A stretch of DNA of 64,000 bases. Source: an uncultured Lachnospiraceae bacterium (GTDB taxonomy: Bacteria > Bacillota > Clostridia > Lachnospirales > Lachnospiraceae). Positions 35,564 to 44,635 of the stretch are shown here, piece by piece. The stretch is taken from the NCBI GenBank assembly GCA_910586255.1, contig CAJUHR010000023.1:18300-82299 (forward strand), read 5' to 3'. A program made the position numbers and the translations under genes. Below the pieces are notes generated by a model. It did not search any database, had not been told where the DNA came from, and saw only the letters and a program-made list of their open reading frames with translations. Position 1 is the first letter of the stretch; every line of letters starts with the position of its first letter.

Positions 35564-36445
35564 GTGGCGTTGGAGAGTCAGAAGGAAGGAATGACGGTGA
35601 CCTTTTGGGGAACCAGAGGTTCAGGGGCGGCGGCCGGCAGGGATTATGTGGAATTTGGGGGAGATACGAGCTGCGTGTCTGTGGAATGGGGAAGCCAGCT
35701 GGCGGTGTTTGATGCGGGAACCGGAATCGGACGGCTGGGGGAGGCATTGGCCGGGCGAGGATTTTCCGGTGAGCTCCATTTGTTTCTGAGCCATTTTCAC
35801 CTGGACCATATCTGTGGACTTCCCTTGTCAGGATTAGTGTTTTGTCCCGGGGCGCGGCTCCATATTTATGGAATGGGTGCGGATCCGGGAGCCGTGCAGT
35901 CATGCATAAGCCAGGTGCTGTCGCCGCCTTACTGGCCGGTGGGGCCGGATGGCTACAAGGCAAATGTGATCTGGCATGATTTAAAGCCTGACGAAACGGG
36001 AAAACCGCTTTTGGTGAGGCTTGAGAACAAGGTGCCAGGCTCCTTCCCGGATTTGGGGTGGCAGGTACAGGCATTGGGGGGAAATCACCCGGACGGAGGA
36101 TTGATCTACCGTCTGGAGGCGGCCGGGCGGTCGGTAGTCTATGGTCTGGATTGTGAGCTGCCGGAGGATTTTTGGCCCGTATATGAGGACTTTGCCAAAA
36201 GTGCGGATCTGCTGATTTTTGACGCCGCATACACACAGGAGGAATATCCATCTGTGAAAGGCTTCGGCCATGCCACCTGGCAGCAGGGCGTAAGGATGGC
36301 AGAAAGCACCGGCGCGGCGCGGACCGTGTTGATTCACCACCGGTGGGAGAGAACGGACGGGGAGTTAGAAGCGCTGGACCGGACGGTCAGGAGCCGGTCA
36401 TCGAAGGTGTGCTTTGGGAGAGACGGCATGAAGATTTTGTTGTAG
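35564..36445 (+). CDS. Metallo-beta-lactamase-fold hydrolase
   Basis: A 293-residue MBL-fold protein. TFWGTRGSGAA near the start is the first strand-loop seen in RNase Z/PhnP-like members, SHFHLDHICGLPLSG holds the HxHxDH metal site, and GNHPDGG, GLDCELP and FGHATW supply later metal ligands. The substrate may be a phosphodiester, possibly a cyclic nucleotide or a nucleic acid. The start is uncertain: GTG 35564 follows AGAGAGG by three bases, TTG 35570 has better spacing, and ATG 35591 would begin directly at the fold. It follows the phosphatase by 16 bp. Confidence 0.85.
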   Translation: MALESQKEGMTVTFWGTRGSGAAAGRDYVEFGGDTSCVSVEWGSQLAVFDAGTGIGRLGEALAGRGFSGELHLFLSHFHLDHICGLPLSGLVFCPGARLHIYGMGADPGAVQSCISQVLSPPYWPVGPDGYKANVIWHDLKPDETGKPLLVRLENKVPGSFPDLGWQVQALGGNHPDGGLIYRLEAAGRSVVYGLDCELPEDFWPVYEDFAKSADLLIFDAAYTQEEYPSVKGFGHATWQQGVRMAESTGAARTVLIHHRWERTDGELEALDRTVRSRSSKVCFGRDGMKILL

Positions 36446-36499
36446 CAGATGAAGGAAGGATTTTGGGAGCGCGTATTACACAGAAACAGGAGGTTTGCA

Positions 36500-37612
36500 G
36501 TGAAGAACGGACATTTGGTAAAAAGGCTGGTGGTGGCCACCCTGGCGCTGGGACTTTTAGGGGCAAACATAAAGACCATGGCAGAGCAGGCGGCGGACAG
36601 CAGGCGGCTGTCCATTCTTTCGGTGAAGGGGGAGAACGGGTTCGTCATTAAGGGCGGCACCCGGGAGATTAAGGCCACGGCAGGGATGCCTTTAGGACAG
36701 GGAAACAAGGTGAAAACCGGCGCCTCTTCCAATCTTTTCCTGGAAGCGGATGGCGACAAGGTGATGAAGCTGGACAGCCAAAGCGTGGCGGAAATTACAG
36801 GGGTATCATCGAAAAAGCTGAAAATTACCCTGAAAAGCGGTTCTCTGTTCTTTCAGGTGGACAGAAAGCTGGCAGAGGACGAGGAGCTGACCTTTGACGC
36901 TGCGCAGACCTCCATGAGTATCCGGGGCACCGCGGGACTTTTGTCCTTTAAGGAGAAAAGCCTGGAATTTTCCCTTTTGGAGGGCTCTGTGGACTGGACA
37001 ATCGGCAATGAGACCGTTGCGGTGGAAGCCGGGGATAAGGTGGTGCTTAAGGAGGTAACAGACGGTCTCTCCCTGGAGAAAAACGGCATGAATTCCATCT
37101 ATGAGCTTTTGGAAAAGAAGAAGCTTGACTGGCGGGAATTAGATGACTTCGGGTTGGAGACTCTTCTGGATCAGGAAGGGCGCATGGATCTGTCGGTTGT
37201 CGGGTATGATCCGGCCGCCAACGGGCAGGAGGCCCGGGAGCTTTTGGAGAAAAAGAGGGAGGAGAGAAGGCAGGAGGAGGATAAAAGGGAACAGCTTCGC
37301 AAGGAGCAGGAGGAAAGGAACGGGTCAGGGCAGCCGGCTTTGCGCCAGGACGGGCGGCCGCCGGAGGAACAGACGGAGAATACCGGGGGGATTGGAGTGC
37401 AGGAGCCTGTGGGGACGGACAGTCCGGATGATTCTCCCGGAACAGGAGAGACCTCCGGTTCCGATGGCAGTTCCTCCGGGGCAGGTTCTGATAGCTCCAC
37501 CAATACCGAGAGCCGTCCCAGTACTGGTGGGGAGAACCCTCCTGAGACAGATAGTACACCATATGAATCCCCCACTGGGATAAATTCCTCAGGGCTATAT
37601 CCGACCCCATAG
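36500..37612 (+). CDS. Exported FecR-domain protein
   Basis: A 370-residue exported protein. The GTG start is chosen for AGGAGG six bases upstream and the signal peptide it creates (HLVKRLVVATLALGLLGAN, cleaved near residue 28). Residues ~35-190 form a FecR domain (GNKVKTGASSNLFLEAD, LKSGSLFFQVDRKL, TSMSIRGTAGLLS), a beta fold used to relay envelope signals. The rest is a Glu/Arg-rich helix and then a Ser/Gly/Pro-rich low-complexity tail without an anchor or sorting motif. It probably acts outside the membrane as part of signal input. Confidence 0.85.
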   Translation: MKNGHLVKRLVVATLALGLLGANIKTMAEQAADSRRLSILSVKGENGFVIKGGTREIKATAGMPLGQGNKVKTGASSNLFLEADGDKVMKLDSQSVAEITGVSSKKLKITLKSGSLFFQVDRKLAEDEELTFDAAQTSMSIRGTAGLLSFKEKSLEFSLLEGSVDWTIGNETVAVEAGDKVVLKEVTDGLSLEKNGMNSIYELLEKKKLDWRELDDFGLETLLDQEGRMDLSVVGYDPAANGQEARELLEKKREERRQEEDKREQLRKEQEERNGSGQPALRQDGRPPEEQTENTGGIGVQEPVGTDSPDDSPGTGETSGSDGSSSGAGSDSSTNTESRPSTGGENPPETDSTPYESPTGINSSGLYPTP

Positions 37613-37661
37613 CACAAAGGATCAGGATTTATAACAGGTACAGGGAGGGGATTATCAGGAA

Positions 37662-39320
37662 ATGGCTCAGCAGAAAAGGCAGTTTTGGATTGGTTTTGGA
37701 ATCATGATCGGTATTACCTGCTTCTATGCCTTTATAACTTTGCAGGATCTGGGCTATTCCTATGCTCCGTCTACCGGATGGCAGGGGGACGGGGAGGGGA
37801 GTGAGATTTTTCTGGATTTTGGCCGGGAGGTTTCCTTTGAAGGGATTTCCTGCTACCTGGGTAACTATGAGCGTAGGAAATTTGTTCTGGAGATGGGAAA
37901 CGGCGATCCGGTTTGCTGGGGAATAAAGAAAGAGATATGCTTTAACCGGGTTTATCAGTGGGAGAAAATCAAGGCAGAGGGGACAGGGCGCTATTTGCGC
38001 CTTACGGCGCTTAATCAGATTGCCGAACTTAAAGAATTGGTTATTCACGGCGCTGACCAAGAGATCCTGGTTCCGGCCAATGCCTCTCTTTATCCGGAGC
38101 TTTTTGATGAGGGTTATATGCTTCCCGATTATCCCACCTTTCGGGCGGGGACGATTTTTGATGAGTCTTATTTTGGAAGGACGGCTTATGAGTATCTTCA
38201 TGGGATCCGGTCCTATGAGGATACCCATCCGCCTTTGGGGAAGCTTTTGATCTCTGTGGGGATTGCTCTTTTCGGAATGAATCCCTGGGGATGGAGAATT
38301 GTCAATGCGGTGTCTGGTATTGTGGTGCTGCCTTTGATTTGGGATTTTGCCCGGAGAGTGCTTGAAGAACCCTGGGGGGCTTGTGCCGCAACCGGGCTGC
38401 TGGCATTGGATTTTATGCATTTTACTCAGACCCGGGTGGCAGGGGTGGATGGATTTCTGGTTTTGTTTATCTGGTCCGCTTACTATTTTATTTACCGGTA
38501 TTGGGAGAAGCTGGGAAAGAAAAATGGGAGCGGATGGCTTTTTTTGCTGGCGGCAGGGATTTGTCTCGGGATTGCCATAGGGTGTAAGTGGTCCGGATTT
38601 TACGGGGCGGCGGGGGCGGCTGTATTGCTGCTTTCCATATTTTGGGGCGGTTATCGCAGCGGATCTCTGAGCGCTCGGTATTTGAGGCGGACCTTCTGGG
38701 TTTGTGTGGGAGTGTTTGTGGCGGTTCCGGCAGGGATTTATCTGGCCAGCTATCTGGTGTATGTGCCTGTGGGCGGAAAAACGGGACTTTTGCAGGATAT
38801 GTGGGCAAATCAGAAAAATATGCTGCTCTACCACGCAAATCAGGGAACGGAGCATGTTTATGCGTCAAAATGGTATCAGTGGCCTTTGACGGTCCGGCCG
38901 GTTCTGTATTTTAAAAACAGCAGGGAGGGCATGACGGAGGCTGTCTTTACCATGGGAAATCCGGTGGTCTGGTGGAGCGGGGCTCTGTGCTTTTTTTGGT
39001 GTCTGTACCGGGCTCTGGAGAGAGACAAAAAGGCTGCTTTTTTATGTGTCACGTATCTGGCGCCGTTTCTTCCCTGGATTTTGGTGCCCCGATATTCTTT
39101 TTTATATCATTATTTTCCTTGCGTGCTTCCTTCTGTTTTGTGCACGGTCTATTGCTGCGGCACGGCCGTGGGGAAGAATCGAGGGAGATTTTATATGGGA
39201 GGTCTGCTTCTGACGGCAGGAACTGTGTTTGTGCTGTATTATCCGATTCTGGCGGGGCAACTGGTGAGGGACCGTTATATAGAATGGCTGGACTGGCTGC
39301 CGGGGTGGGGGCTTTTGTGA
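37662..39320 (+). CDS. PMT-family (GT39) glycosyltransferase with N-terminal beta-sandwich
   Basis: A 552-residue membrane protein. After an N-terminal helix comes a beta-sandwich-like region (about 30-150; DFGREVSFEGISCYLGNYE, YLRLTAL) resembling discoidin folds. A protein O-mannosyltransferase core follows, with FDESYFGRTAYEYL and EDTHPPLGK carrying the acidic residues expected in the first loop, and then about ten membrane segments. PMT enzymes move a sugar from a lipid carrier to exported proteins. Placement between exported FecR and NHL proteins suggests it glycosylates surface parts of this system; that is inference. Confidence 0.87.
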   Translation: MAQQKRQFWIGFGIMIGITCFYAFITLQDLGYSYAPSTGWQGDGEGSEIFLDFGREVSFEGISCYLGNYERRKFVLEMGNGDPVCWGIKKEICFNRVYQWEKIKAEGTGRYLRLTALNQIAELKELVIHGADQEILVPANASLYPELFDEGYMLPDYPTFRAGTIFDESYFGRTAYEYLHGIRSYEDTHPPLGKLLISVGIALFGMNPWGWRIVNAVSGIVVLPLIWDFARRVLEEPWGACAATGLLALDFMHFTQTRVAGVDGFLVLFIWSAYYFIYRYWEKLGKKNGSGWLFLLAAGICLGIAIGCKWSGFYGAAGAAVLLLSIFWGGYRSGSLSARYLRRTFWVCVGVFVAVPAGIYLASYLVYVPVGGKTGLLQDMWANQKNMLLYHANQGTEHVYASKWYQWPLTVRPVLYFKNSREGMTEAVFTMGNPVVWWSGALCFFWCLYRALERDKKAAFLCVTYLAPFLPWILVPRYSFLYHYFPCVLPSVLCTVYCCGTAVGKNRGRFYMGGLLLTAGTVFVLYYPILAGQLVRDRYIEWLDWLPGWGLL

Positions 39321-39483
39321 ATGGGATATTTGCACAGGGGGCGCCCTTTGCGCCACAGAGAAAAATCGGCAGATAAAATGAAACAGATGCAGGAAAACCC
39401 GCCGAAGGTGAAAGCGGAGGATGACAGAATGCAAAAGGGGATACAGCGAAAAAATTGTAGGAAGAGCATCGGGAGGAAAGAAA

Positions 39484-40695
39484 ATGAAGAGAAGCGTGAA
39501 AAGCCTTGTGTCCGGTTTGCTGGTGGCGGGCTTCATGGCGGCAAATGTTTACGGCGCCGTGAATCCGGCGGAAGCAGGCGGCTATGCCGGAGGTATGCTT
39601 GATCCGGGCAGTGATTTGGTGACATTGGCCGGAGTGCCGGGAGACGGCAAAAAGGACGGAAGCGGGCAGGAGGCCCGGTTTGCAGGGCCAATGGGCATTG
39701 ACACAGACGGCAGAACCGTGATAATCGCGGACACGGACAACAATCAGATACGCAGCTGTCACGGAAACCGGGTGGTTTCCCGGGCCGGGGCGGAGACGGG
39801 GCAGGACGAATATGGTCATGCTCTGGGCGGATACCGGGACGGCTATGTGGATCAGTCCGTTTTTGACAAGCCATCGGACTGCGCCTTTTTGCCGGACGGC
39901 CGGATAGCCATCGCAGACCGGGAAAATCACAGCATTCGGATCCTGGAAAAAAACTATGTGTATACATTGGGAGGAAGCGGTAAGGCCGGATACAGGGAGC
40001 GGGGACCTGTAAGCAACGGAACCCTTGGAAATGACGGGGAGAATACCTCCTGGTTTAACTGCCCGTCCGGTGTGGCGGCAGGGCCCAATCAGATTCTCTA
40101 TGTGGCGGACACGGGAAATCATTGTATCCGGGGAATCCGCAGGGACGGCTCATCCTTTCTGGTGGCGGGAATTCCCGGTCAGGGAGGCTATGCAGACGGG
40201 GAGGCCCTTTCTGCCCGGTTTATGGATCCCTGCTCCCTTGCCGTGGGAGAGGACGGGGCAATCTATGTGGCAGATACGGGCAACCAGCGGATCCGAAGAA
40301 TATGGCAGGGCCAGGTGACGACCCTGGCCGGCACAGGCACGGCAGTGGATCCGGAGACCGGGTATGTGGAGCCGGTAAAGGATCCTCAGGAGGGAATCGG
40401 ATTTTGCTATCCCCAGGGAATCTGTCTGGCGGGCAATGTGGTGATTACGGCGGATACAGGCAATCACAGAATTTGTGCCACCACATTTGACGGGGAGACG
40501 GCCGTCATTGCGGGAACCGGAACGGCCGGGTTCGGGGACGGCAATCTGACAGAGGCCCAGCTTCACAGTCCCGGGGATGTGGTGTGGGAGAACGGGTTTC
40601 TCTACATTATGGACAGCGGCAACAGTGCGCTGCGGGTTATGAGATTTGATCCGGCGCAGTGGCTTGGGGAACACACAAACAAGATTTTACAGTGA
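39484..40695 (+). CDS. Exported NHL-repeat beta-propeller protein
   Basis: A 403-residue protein with a signal peptide (MKRSVKSLVSGLLVAGFMAAN, cleavage near GAVNPAEA) and about six NHL repeats. Recurring units include ADTDNNQIRSC, ADRENHSIRIL, ADTGNHCIRGI and ADTGNQRIRRI, and together they should close a beta-propeller for binding ligand or protein outside the cell. GGGAGG seven bases before the ATG supports this start over an in-frame start 63 bases upstream. It resembles the FecR signal peptide and likely shares its transcript. Confidence 0.9.
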   Translation: MKRSVKSLVSGLLVAGFMAANVYGAVNPAEAGGYAGGMLDPGSDLVTLAGVPGDGKKDGSGQEARFAGPMGIDTDGRTVIIADTDNNQIRSCHGNRVVSRAGAETGQDEYGHALGGYRDGYVDQSVFDKPSDCAFLPDGRIAIADRENHSIRILEKNYVYTLGGSGKAGYRERGPVSNGTLGNDGENTSWFNCPSGVAAGPNQILYVADTGNHCIRGIRRDGSSFLVAGIPGQGGYADGEALSARFMDPCSLAVGEDGAIYVADTGNQRIRRIWQGQVTTLAGTGTAVDPETGYVEPVKDPQEGIGFCYPQGICLAGNVVITADTGNHRICATTFDGETAVIAGTGTAGFGDGNLTEAQLHSPGDVVWENGFLYIMDSGNSALRVMRFDPAQWLGEHTNKILQ

Positions 40696-40758
40696 TACTT
40701 GAGAAATTCCTCCAAGGCTGGTATTGCAAATTTTCAAGTTTTTCTCAAAAGGTACGCC

Positions 40759-42651
40759 ATGGAAAAGGGAGAGAAAGAGGTGAATAAATTGAGAAAAAGC
40801 CGTTTTTTTAAGCCAACGGCTGTCCTGGCTTTGGCGGCAGGGATTCTGGCCCTTCAGGGAGCAGGCATATTTTATGGGACAGATATGCGGATAAGAGATT
40901 ACCGTTATCAGCGGGGCGGCCTTATAAACCCGGATATCTATGTGATAGGGATTGATGAGGAGACGCTCATAAGGTACGGGTCCTGGCAGAATTTCAGCAG
41001 GACCGGTACGGCCCGCCTTCTAGAGCAGTTAAATGGGGACCCGGATCTGGCTCCGGCAGTGATCGGCCTGGATATCGGTTTTTTCGGAGAGACAAAGGGA
41101 GAGGCGGACAGGGCTTTGGCCGATGGGGCCGCCCTTTTGGATAATGTGGTGACTACATCCTATGCCACCTTTGGAAAGGCGGTGTCAGAGGCAAACGGTA
41201 CCTTTTCGGTCCGTGAGCAGGTGATGACCTATGAAGAGCCCTATGAGGCTCTGAGAGAGAATGTAACCTGGGGATTCAGCAATGTTCCGCTGGACACGGA
41301 TGGGATTGTCCGCCACACGATGGGATACATGGAAGCAGAGGGAGAGAAGGTCTACAGCTTTTCGGCAGAGGTGTACAGAAAATATATGGGAGAGCTGCCG
41401 TCCTTGGTGCTTCATGGGAACGGCTTGTGCTACATTCCCTTTTCCGGAAAGCCCTATGATTATTATGGCTCGGAGACAGCAGGCCTTTCCTTTGCGGCTG
41501 TAGCTGAGGGAGAGATTCCCCGGGAGCTGTTTGCCGGGGCCATTGTTCTGGTGGGACCTTACAGCACCGGAATGATGGATTCCTACTATACGGCTGTGGA
41601 TCATGCGGTTCCCATGTATGGAGTGGAGGTTCATGCCAACATTCTTCAGGCTATGCTGGAAGGCAATCATAAGAGGGAGCTGTCTCTGTGGGCCGAAACG
41701 GCAATTACCGGGGTTTTTCTGGCGCTTATGGCCGGAGCCCTAAATGTGAAGGCAGGAGAGAGGGCAAAAAAGGATTCCGGGAAGGAAAAGAGCAAAAGAA
41801 ATCTGAAAAACATACATCAGGGAAGGATGAAGAGGGCGGTGCTTGCTGCCGTGCTGCTGGTGGGCGGGTACTGGTGGATAAGCGGTCTGGCCTACGAAAA
41901 GGGGCTTGTGCTTCCTCTCTTGTATCCTTTGGGGGCAGTGGTATTAAGCCTTGTTTTTTATGTGGCAGGCAGCTATGTGCAGGAGCGGCAGGCCAAAAAG
42001 AACCTGGAGAGAATTTTTGGAAAGTATGTATCCGGGCCGGTGGTTTCCAACATTTTAAAACAGGGGGAGGAGGCCTTAAAGCTGGGAGGGCAGAAAAAGG
42101 ATATTGCTGTTTTGTTTGTGGATATCCGGGGCTTTACGCCCTTGTCAGAAGCGCTTCCCCCGGAAAAGGTGGTGGAAATTCTGAATCAATACCTGGAGCT
42201 GACCACCAGCGCGGTGTTTGGCAACGAGGGCACGGTGGACAAATTTATCGGGGATGCAACCATGGCTATCTACAATGCGCCCATGGACTTAGACGACTAT
42301 GTGTACCGGGCGGTAAAGACCGGGCTGGATATGGTGGAGGGAGCCAAAAAGCTGGAGAAGAGGCTGGGGGAGATTACGGAAAAAAAGGTAGGCTTCGGAA
42401 TCGGCGTCAATTGCGGGGAGGCGGTTATCGGAAATATCGGAACCAGCAGACGGATGGATTACACGGCCATTGGCAATACGGTTAATACGGCCGCCAGATT
42501 GGAGAGCCAGGCTCTGGCCGGACAGGTGCTAGTCAGCCGGGAGGTGTATGAGAGAGTAAAGGATCGGTTCCGCTTTAAATATCTGGGAACCAGGAAGCTT
42601 AAGGGACTTGCAGAGGAGGCACCGGTTTATCTGGTGGAGGGAATTTTATAA
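40759..42651 (+). CDS. CHASE2-domain class III adenylate cyclase
   Basis: About 630 residues. An N-terminal membrane helix is followed by an extracellular CHASE2 sensor (DMRIRDYRYQRG, NPDIYVIGIDEET, to GVEVHANILQAM), three C-terminal membrane helices, and a cytoplasmic class III cyclase domain from about residue 430. It has metal Asp residues in FVDIRGFTPLSE and KFIGDATMAIYNAP. The Lys of DKFIGD and the Asp of RMDYTAIGNTVN are the adenine-specifying pair, so cAMP is the expected product. The start is uncertain between ATG 40759, GTG 40780 and TTG 40789; the last two have better ribosome sites. It probably feeds the cNMP-binding phosphatase at 34372. Confidence 0.93.
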   Translation: MEKGEKEVNKLRKSRFFKPTAVLALAAGILALQGAGIFYGTDMRIRDYRYQRGGLINPDIYVIGIDEETLIRYGSWQNFSRTGTARLLEQLNGDPDLAPAVIGLDIGFFGETKGEADRALADGAALLDNVVTTSYATFGKAVSEANGTFSVREQVMTYEEPYEALRENVTWGFSNVPLDTDGIVRHTMGYMEAEGEKVYSFSAEVYRKYMGELPSLVLHGNGLCYIPFSGKPYDYYGSETAGLSFAAVAEGEIPRELFAGAIVLVGPYSTGMMDSYYTAVDHAVPMYGVEVHANILQAMLEGNHKRELSLWAETAITGVFLALMAGALNVKAGERAKKDSGKEKSKRNLKNIHQGRMKRAVLAAVLLVGGYWWISGLAYEKGLVLPLLYPLGAVVLSLVFYVAGSYVQERQAKKNLERIFGKYVSGPVVSNILKQGEEALKLGGQKKDIAVLFVDIRGFTPLSEALPPEKVVEILNQYLELTTSAVFGNEGTVDKFIGDATMAIYNAPMDLDDYVYRAVKTGLDMVEGAKKLEKRLGEITEKKVGFGIGVNCGEAVIGNIGTSRRMDYTAIGNTVNTAARLESQALAGQVLVSREVYERVKDRFRFKYLGTRKLKGLAEEAPVYLVEGIL

Positions 42652-42668
42652 AAGAGAAATACATAGGT

Positions 42669-42712
42669 AAAGCCCTGGGAGCTCTCAAACATTGAGAACT
42701 TCCAGGGCTTTT
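42669..42712. terminator. Terminator after the cyclase gene
   Basis: AAAGCCCTGG pairs with CCAGGGCTTT around an inner GAGCTCTCAA.../TTGAGAACTT stem, followed by T-rich sequence. It ends the kinase-cyclase operon and may also serve the tRNA on the other strand. Confidence 0.85.
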
Positions 42713-42726
42713 GCCCCTGCCAAGGA

Positions 42727-42809
42727 TGCCGGCAGCCGGACTCGAACCGGCACGAGGTTGCCCCCGGCAGATTTTGAGTCTGCTGCGTCTGCCATTCCGC
42801 CACGCCGGC
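42727..42809 (-). tRNA. tRNA-Leu (anticodon CAA)
   Basis: An 83-base tRNA on the minus strand. The acceptor GCCGGCG pairs with TGCCGGC (one G-U), the T-arm GCCGG-TTCGAGT-CCGGC is perfect, and the anticodon stem GCAGA/TCTGC holds the loop CTCAAAA, giving CAA for the UUG codon. A long variable arm (CCGGGGGCAACCTCG) is as expected for leucine. No CCA is encoded. Confidence 0.95.
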
Positions 42810-42875
42810 TTATCTCTGCAACGAAAATATTGTAGCATAAGAGGGAGGTTTTGGCAAGTGGTTTTTCAATAAATT

Positions 42876-43295
42876 TTACATAGGCTTGTGGTCAAAGTCA
42901 CACATGCCGTCATCATCCAGATCCATGTGTTCATGGGTGGGGCCGCTGTAAAATTCTTTTCCTACTACATTGTAAGACTGGCGGCTTTCCTCAATGGCCT
43001 GGGACAGAAGACGGCGGACCTCTAGGGGCTGCCTGATATTTTTCAGAGTAATCTCAGGCATAGAGTCTACCTTTGTCTTTAAAAGAATATCACCGGTGCC
43101 GAAGATTTTGCCTGCCAGCGTCTGATGAAGGGTCAGATCCACAATGCGGTACAAAAGCGTCTCCTCCAGGGTGGTGTTTAAAAATCCATGCTTGATCATG
43201 AGACGGCCATCCTCTATGTAGTAGGTGGTGAAGCTTAAGGGAAACCAGAGATGGTGCTTTTTGTCCTTCCATAAATAGTCTGTGTTTTGAGCCAT
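42876..43295 (-). CDS. PH-domain-like (bPH_2) protein with acidic-His tail
   Basis: A 139-residue cytoplasmic protein. Residues ~15-105 form a bacterial PH-like domain (TTYYIEDGRLMIKHGFLNTT, YRIVDLTLHQTLAGKIFGTG). The last ~20 residues (HEHMDLDDDGMCDFDHK) are rich in Asp and His and look metal-binding, similar to a calcium-binding EF-type loop. It is divergent from the cyclase operon and followed by dapL on the same strand; function unknown. Confidence 0.72.
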   Translation of the reverse strand: MAQNTDYLWKDKKHHLWFPLSFTTYYIEDGRLMIKHGFLNTTLEETLLYRIVDLTLHQTLAGKIFGTGDILLKTKVDSMPEITLKNIRQPLEVRRLLSQAIEESRQSYNVVGKEFYSGPTHEHMDLDDDGMCDFDHKPM

Positions 43296-43341
43296 GACAA
43301 TTCCTTCTTTCTAAAATGGCTGTGGTTAAACGGTTACAGGA

Positions 43342-44538
43342 TTAAAACAATTTGTCGAAGCGTTCCATAGCTTTAGCTGTATTTTCATGGGTTCCAAAGG
43401 CAGTCAGACGGAAATAGCGGGTGCCATTTTCGCCAAAGCCCGCGCCGGGAGTGCCCACAATCTGGGCATTTTTCAGCAGATAGTCAAAGAAATCCCAGGA
43501 TTCCATGCCCTGCGGACACTCAAACCAGATGTAGGGAGAGTGAATCCCGCCGAAAAAGGGGATTTTCTTATGGTTAAGAGTCCGGGCAATCATTTTGGCA
43601 TTTTCCTGATAATAGCGGATGTTTTCCCGGCATTGTCTCATGCCCTCAGGGGAGAATACAGCCGCGGCGCCCTTCTGAACAATATAGGAGGTGCCGTTGA
43701 ATTTGGTGGACTGGCGGCGGTTCCACATGGCGTGAAGGGACATTTCCCTGCCATCGGAGGCAGTAAAGACCAGCTCCCTCGGAACTACCGTATAGCCGCA
43801 GCGGGTACCGGTAAAACCGGCGGTTTTGGAGAGAGAACAAAATTCAATGGCACAGCGTTTGGCTCCCTCAATGGCATAGATGCTTCGGGGAAGCTTTGGA
43901 TCTGTGATAAACGCCTCATAGGCAGAGTCAAACAGGATAACCGCTTCATTGGCCAGGGCATAATCCACCCACTCCTTCAGCTGACTGCGGTTGTAGACGG
44001 CTCCGGTGGGATTGTTGGGAGAGCACAGGTAAATGATATCTGCATGAATGTTTTTGTCCGGCATGGGAAGAAACTGGTTATCTGCATTGCCGGCTAAGTA
44101 AGTAATCTGCTTTCCTCCCATGAGATTGGAATCTACATAGACAGGATAGACCGGGTCGGGAATCAGAATCACATTGTCTGTGTCGAACAGTTCGGAGATA
44201 TTTCCCGTATCGCTTTTGGCGCCATCGGAGATGAAGATATCCTCTGCATCTACATAAATACCGTTTTCCTCATAGTAGGCGCTGATGGCATTCCGGAGAA
44301 AATCGTAGCCCTGTTCCGGGCCGTAGCCCTTAAAGGTGTCTGAGGAGGCCATGGCGTCAACTCCATTATGGAGCCCCTGAATGGCAAGACTGCCTAAAGG
44401 CAGGGTCACATCGCCGATGCCTAAGCGGATGATCTCTTTGTCTGGATGCGCCGCCGTGTAGCCGGCAACCCGGTGGGCAATCTCGGAGAATAAGTAGCTT
44501 TCCTTCAGATTCTGGTAATTTTCGTTTAATTTTGGCAT
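43342..44538 (-). CDS. dapL: LL-diaminopimelate aminotransferase
   Basis: A 398-residue fold-type I PLP enzyme that converts tetrahydrodipicolinate to LL-diaminopimelate for lysine and peptidoglycan. The start at MPKLNENYQNLKESYLF matches the family; a longer frame adds 57 residues without support. Seen are IRLGIGDVTLPL, SPNNPTGAVY, and SLSKTAGFTGTRCGY with the PLP-binding Lys. An AAGGAATA ribosome site and a promoter at 44636-44664 lie upstream. Length is as for DapL. Confidence 0.95.
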   Translation of the reverse strand: MPKLNENYQNLKESYLFSEIAHRVAGYTAAHPDKEIIRLGIGDVTLPLGSLAIQGLHNGVDAMASSDTFKGYGPEQGYDFLRNAISAYYEENGIYVDAEDIFISDGAKSDTGNISELFDTDNVILIPDPVYPVYVDSNLMGGKQITYLAGNADNQFLPMPDKNIHADIIYLCSPNNPTGAVYNRSQLKEWVDYALANEAVILFDSAYEAFITDPKLPRSIYAIEGAKRCAIEFCSLSKTAGFTGTRCGYTVVPRELVFTASDGREMSLHAMWNRRQSTKFNGTSYIVQKGAAAVFSPEGMRQCRENIRYYQENAKMIARTLNHKKIPFFGGIHSPYIWFECPQGMESWDFFDYLLKNAQIVGTPGAGFGENGTRYFRLTAFGTHENTAKAMERFDKLF

Positions 44539-44635
44539 AAGGTATTCCTTTCTGTGCCGGGAAATCCTCCAAGGCCGGTGGCGGGGGCATGGCTTTGGAG
44601 CTTTGGCGCTTGTGTAATGGTTTTGATCATGGTTG

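Noticed and set aside
37629..38855. A 408-residue minus-strand frame opposite the PMT gene
   Set aside because: The plus strand has clear PMT motifs and membrane helices; the minus frame is a shadow rich in Pro, His and Lys.
17959..40766. Shared short segment (AAGGTACGCC.TGGAAAA) near 17961 and 40750
   Set aside because: About 17 bases are similar at two sites, but one lies beside a palindrome arm and the other at a possible start codon. This is too short to call a repeat family without a genome search.
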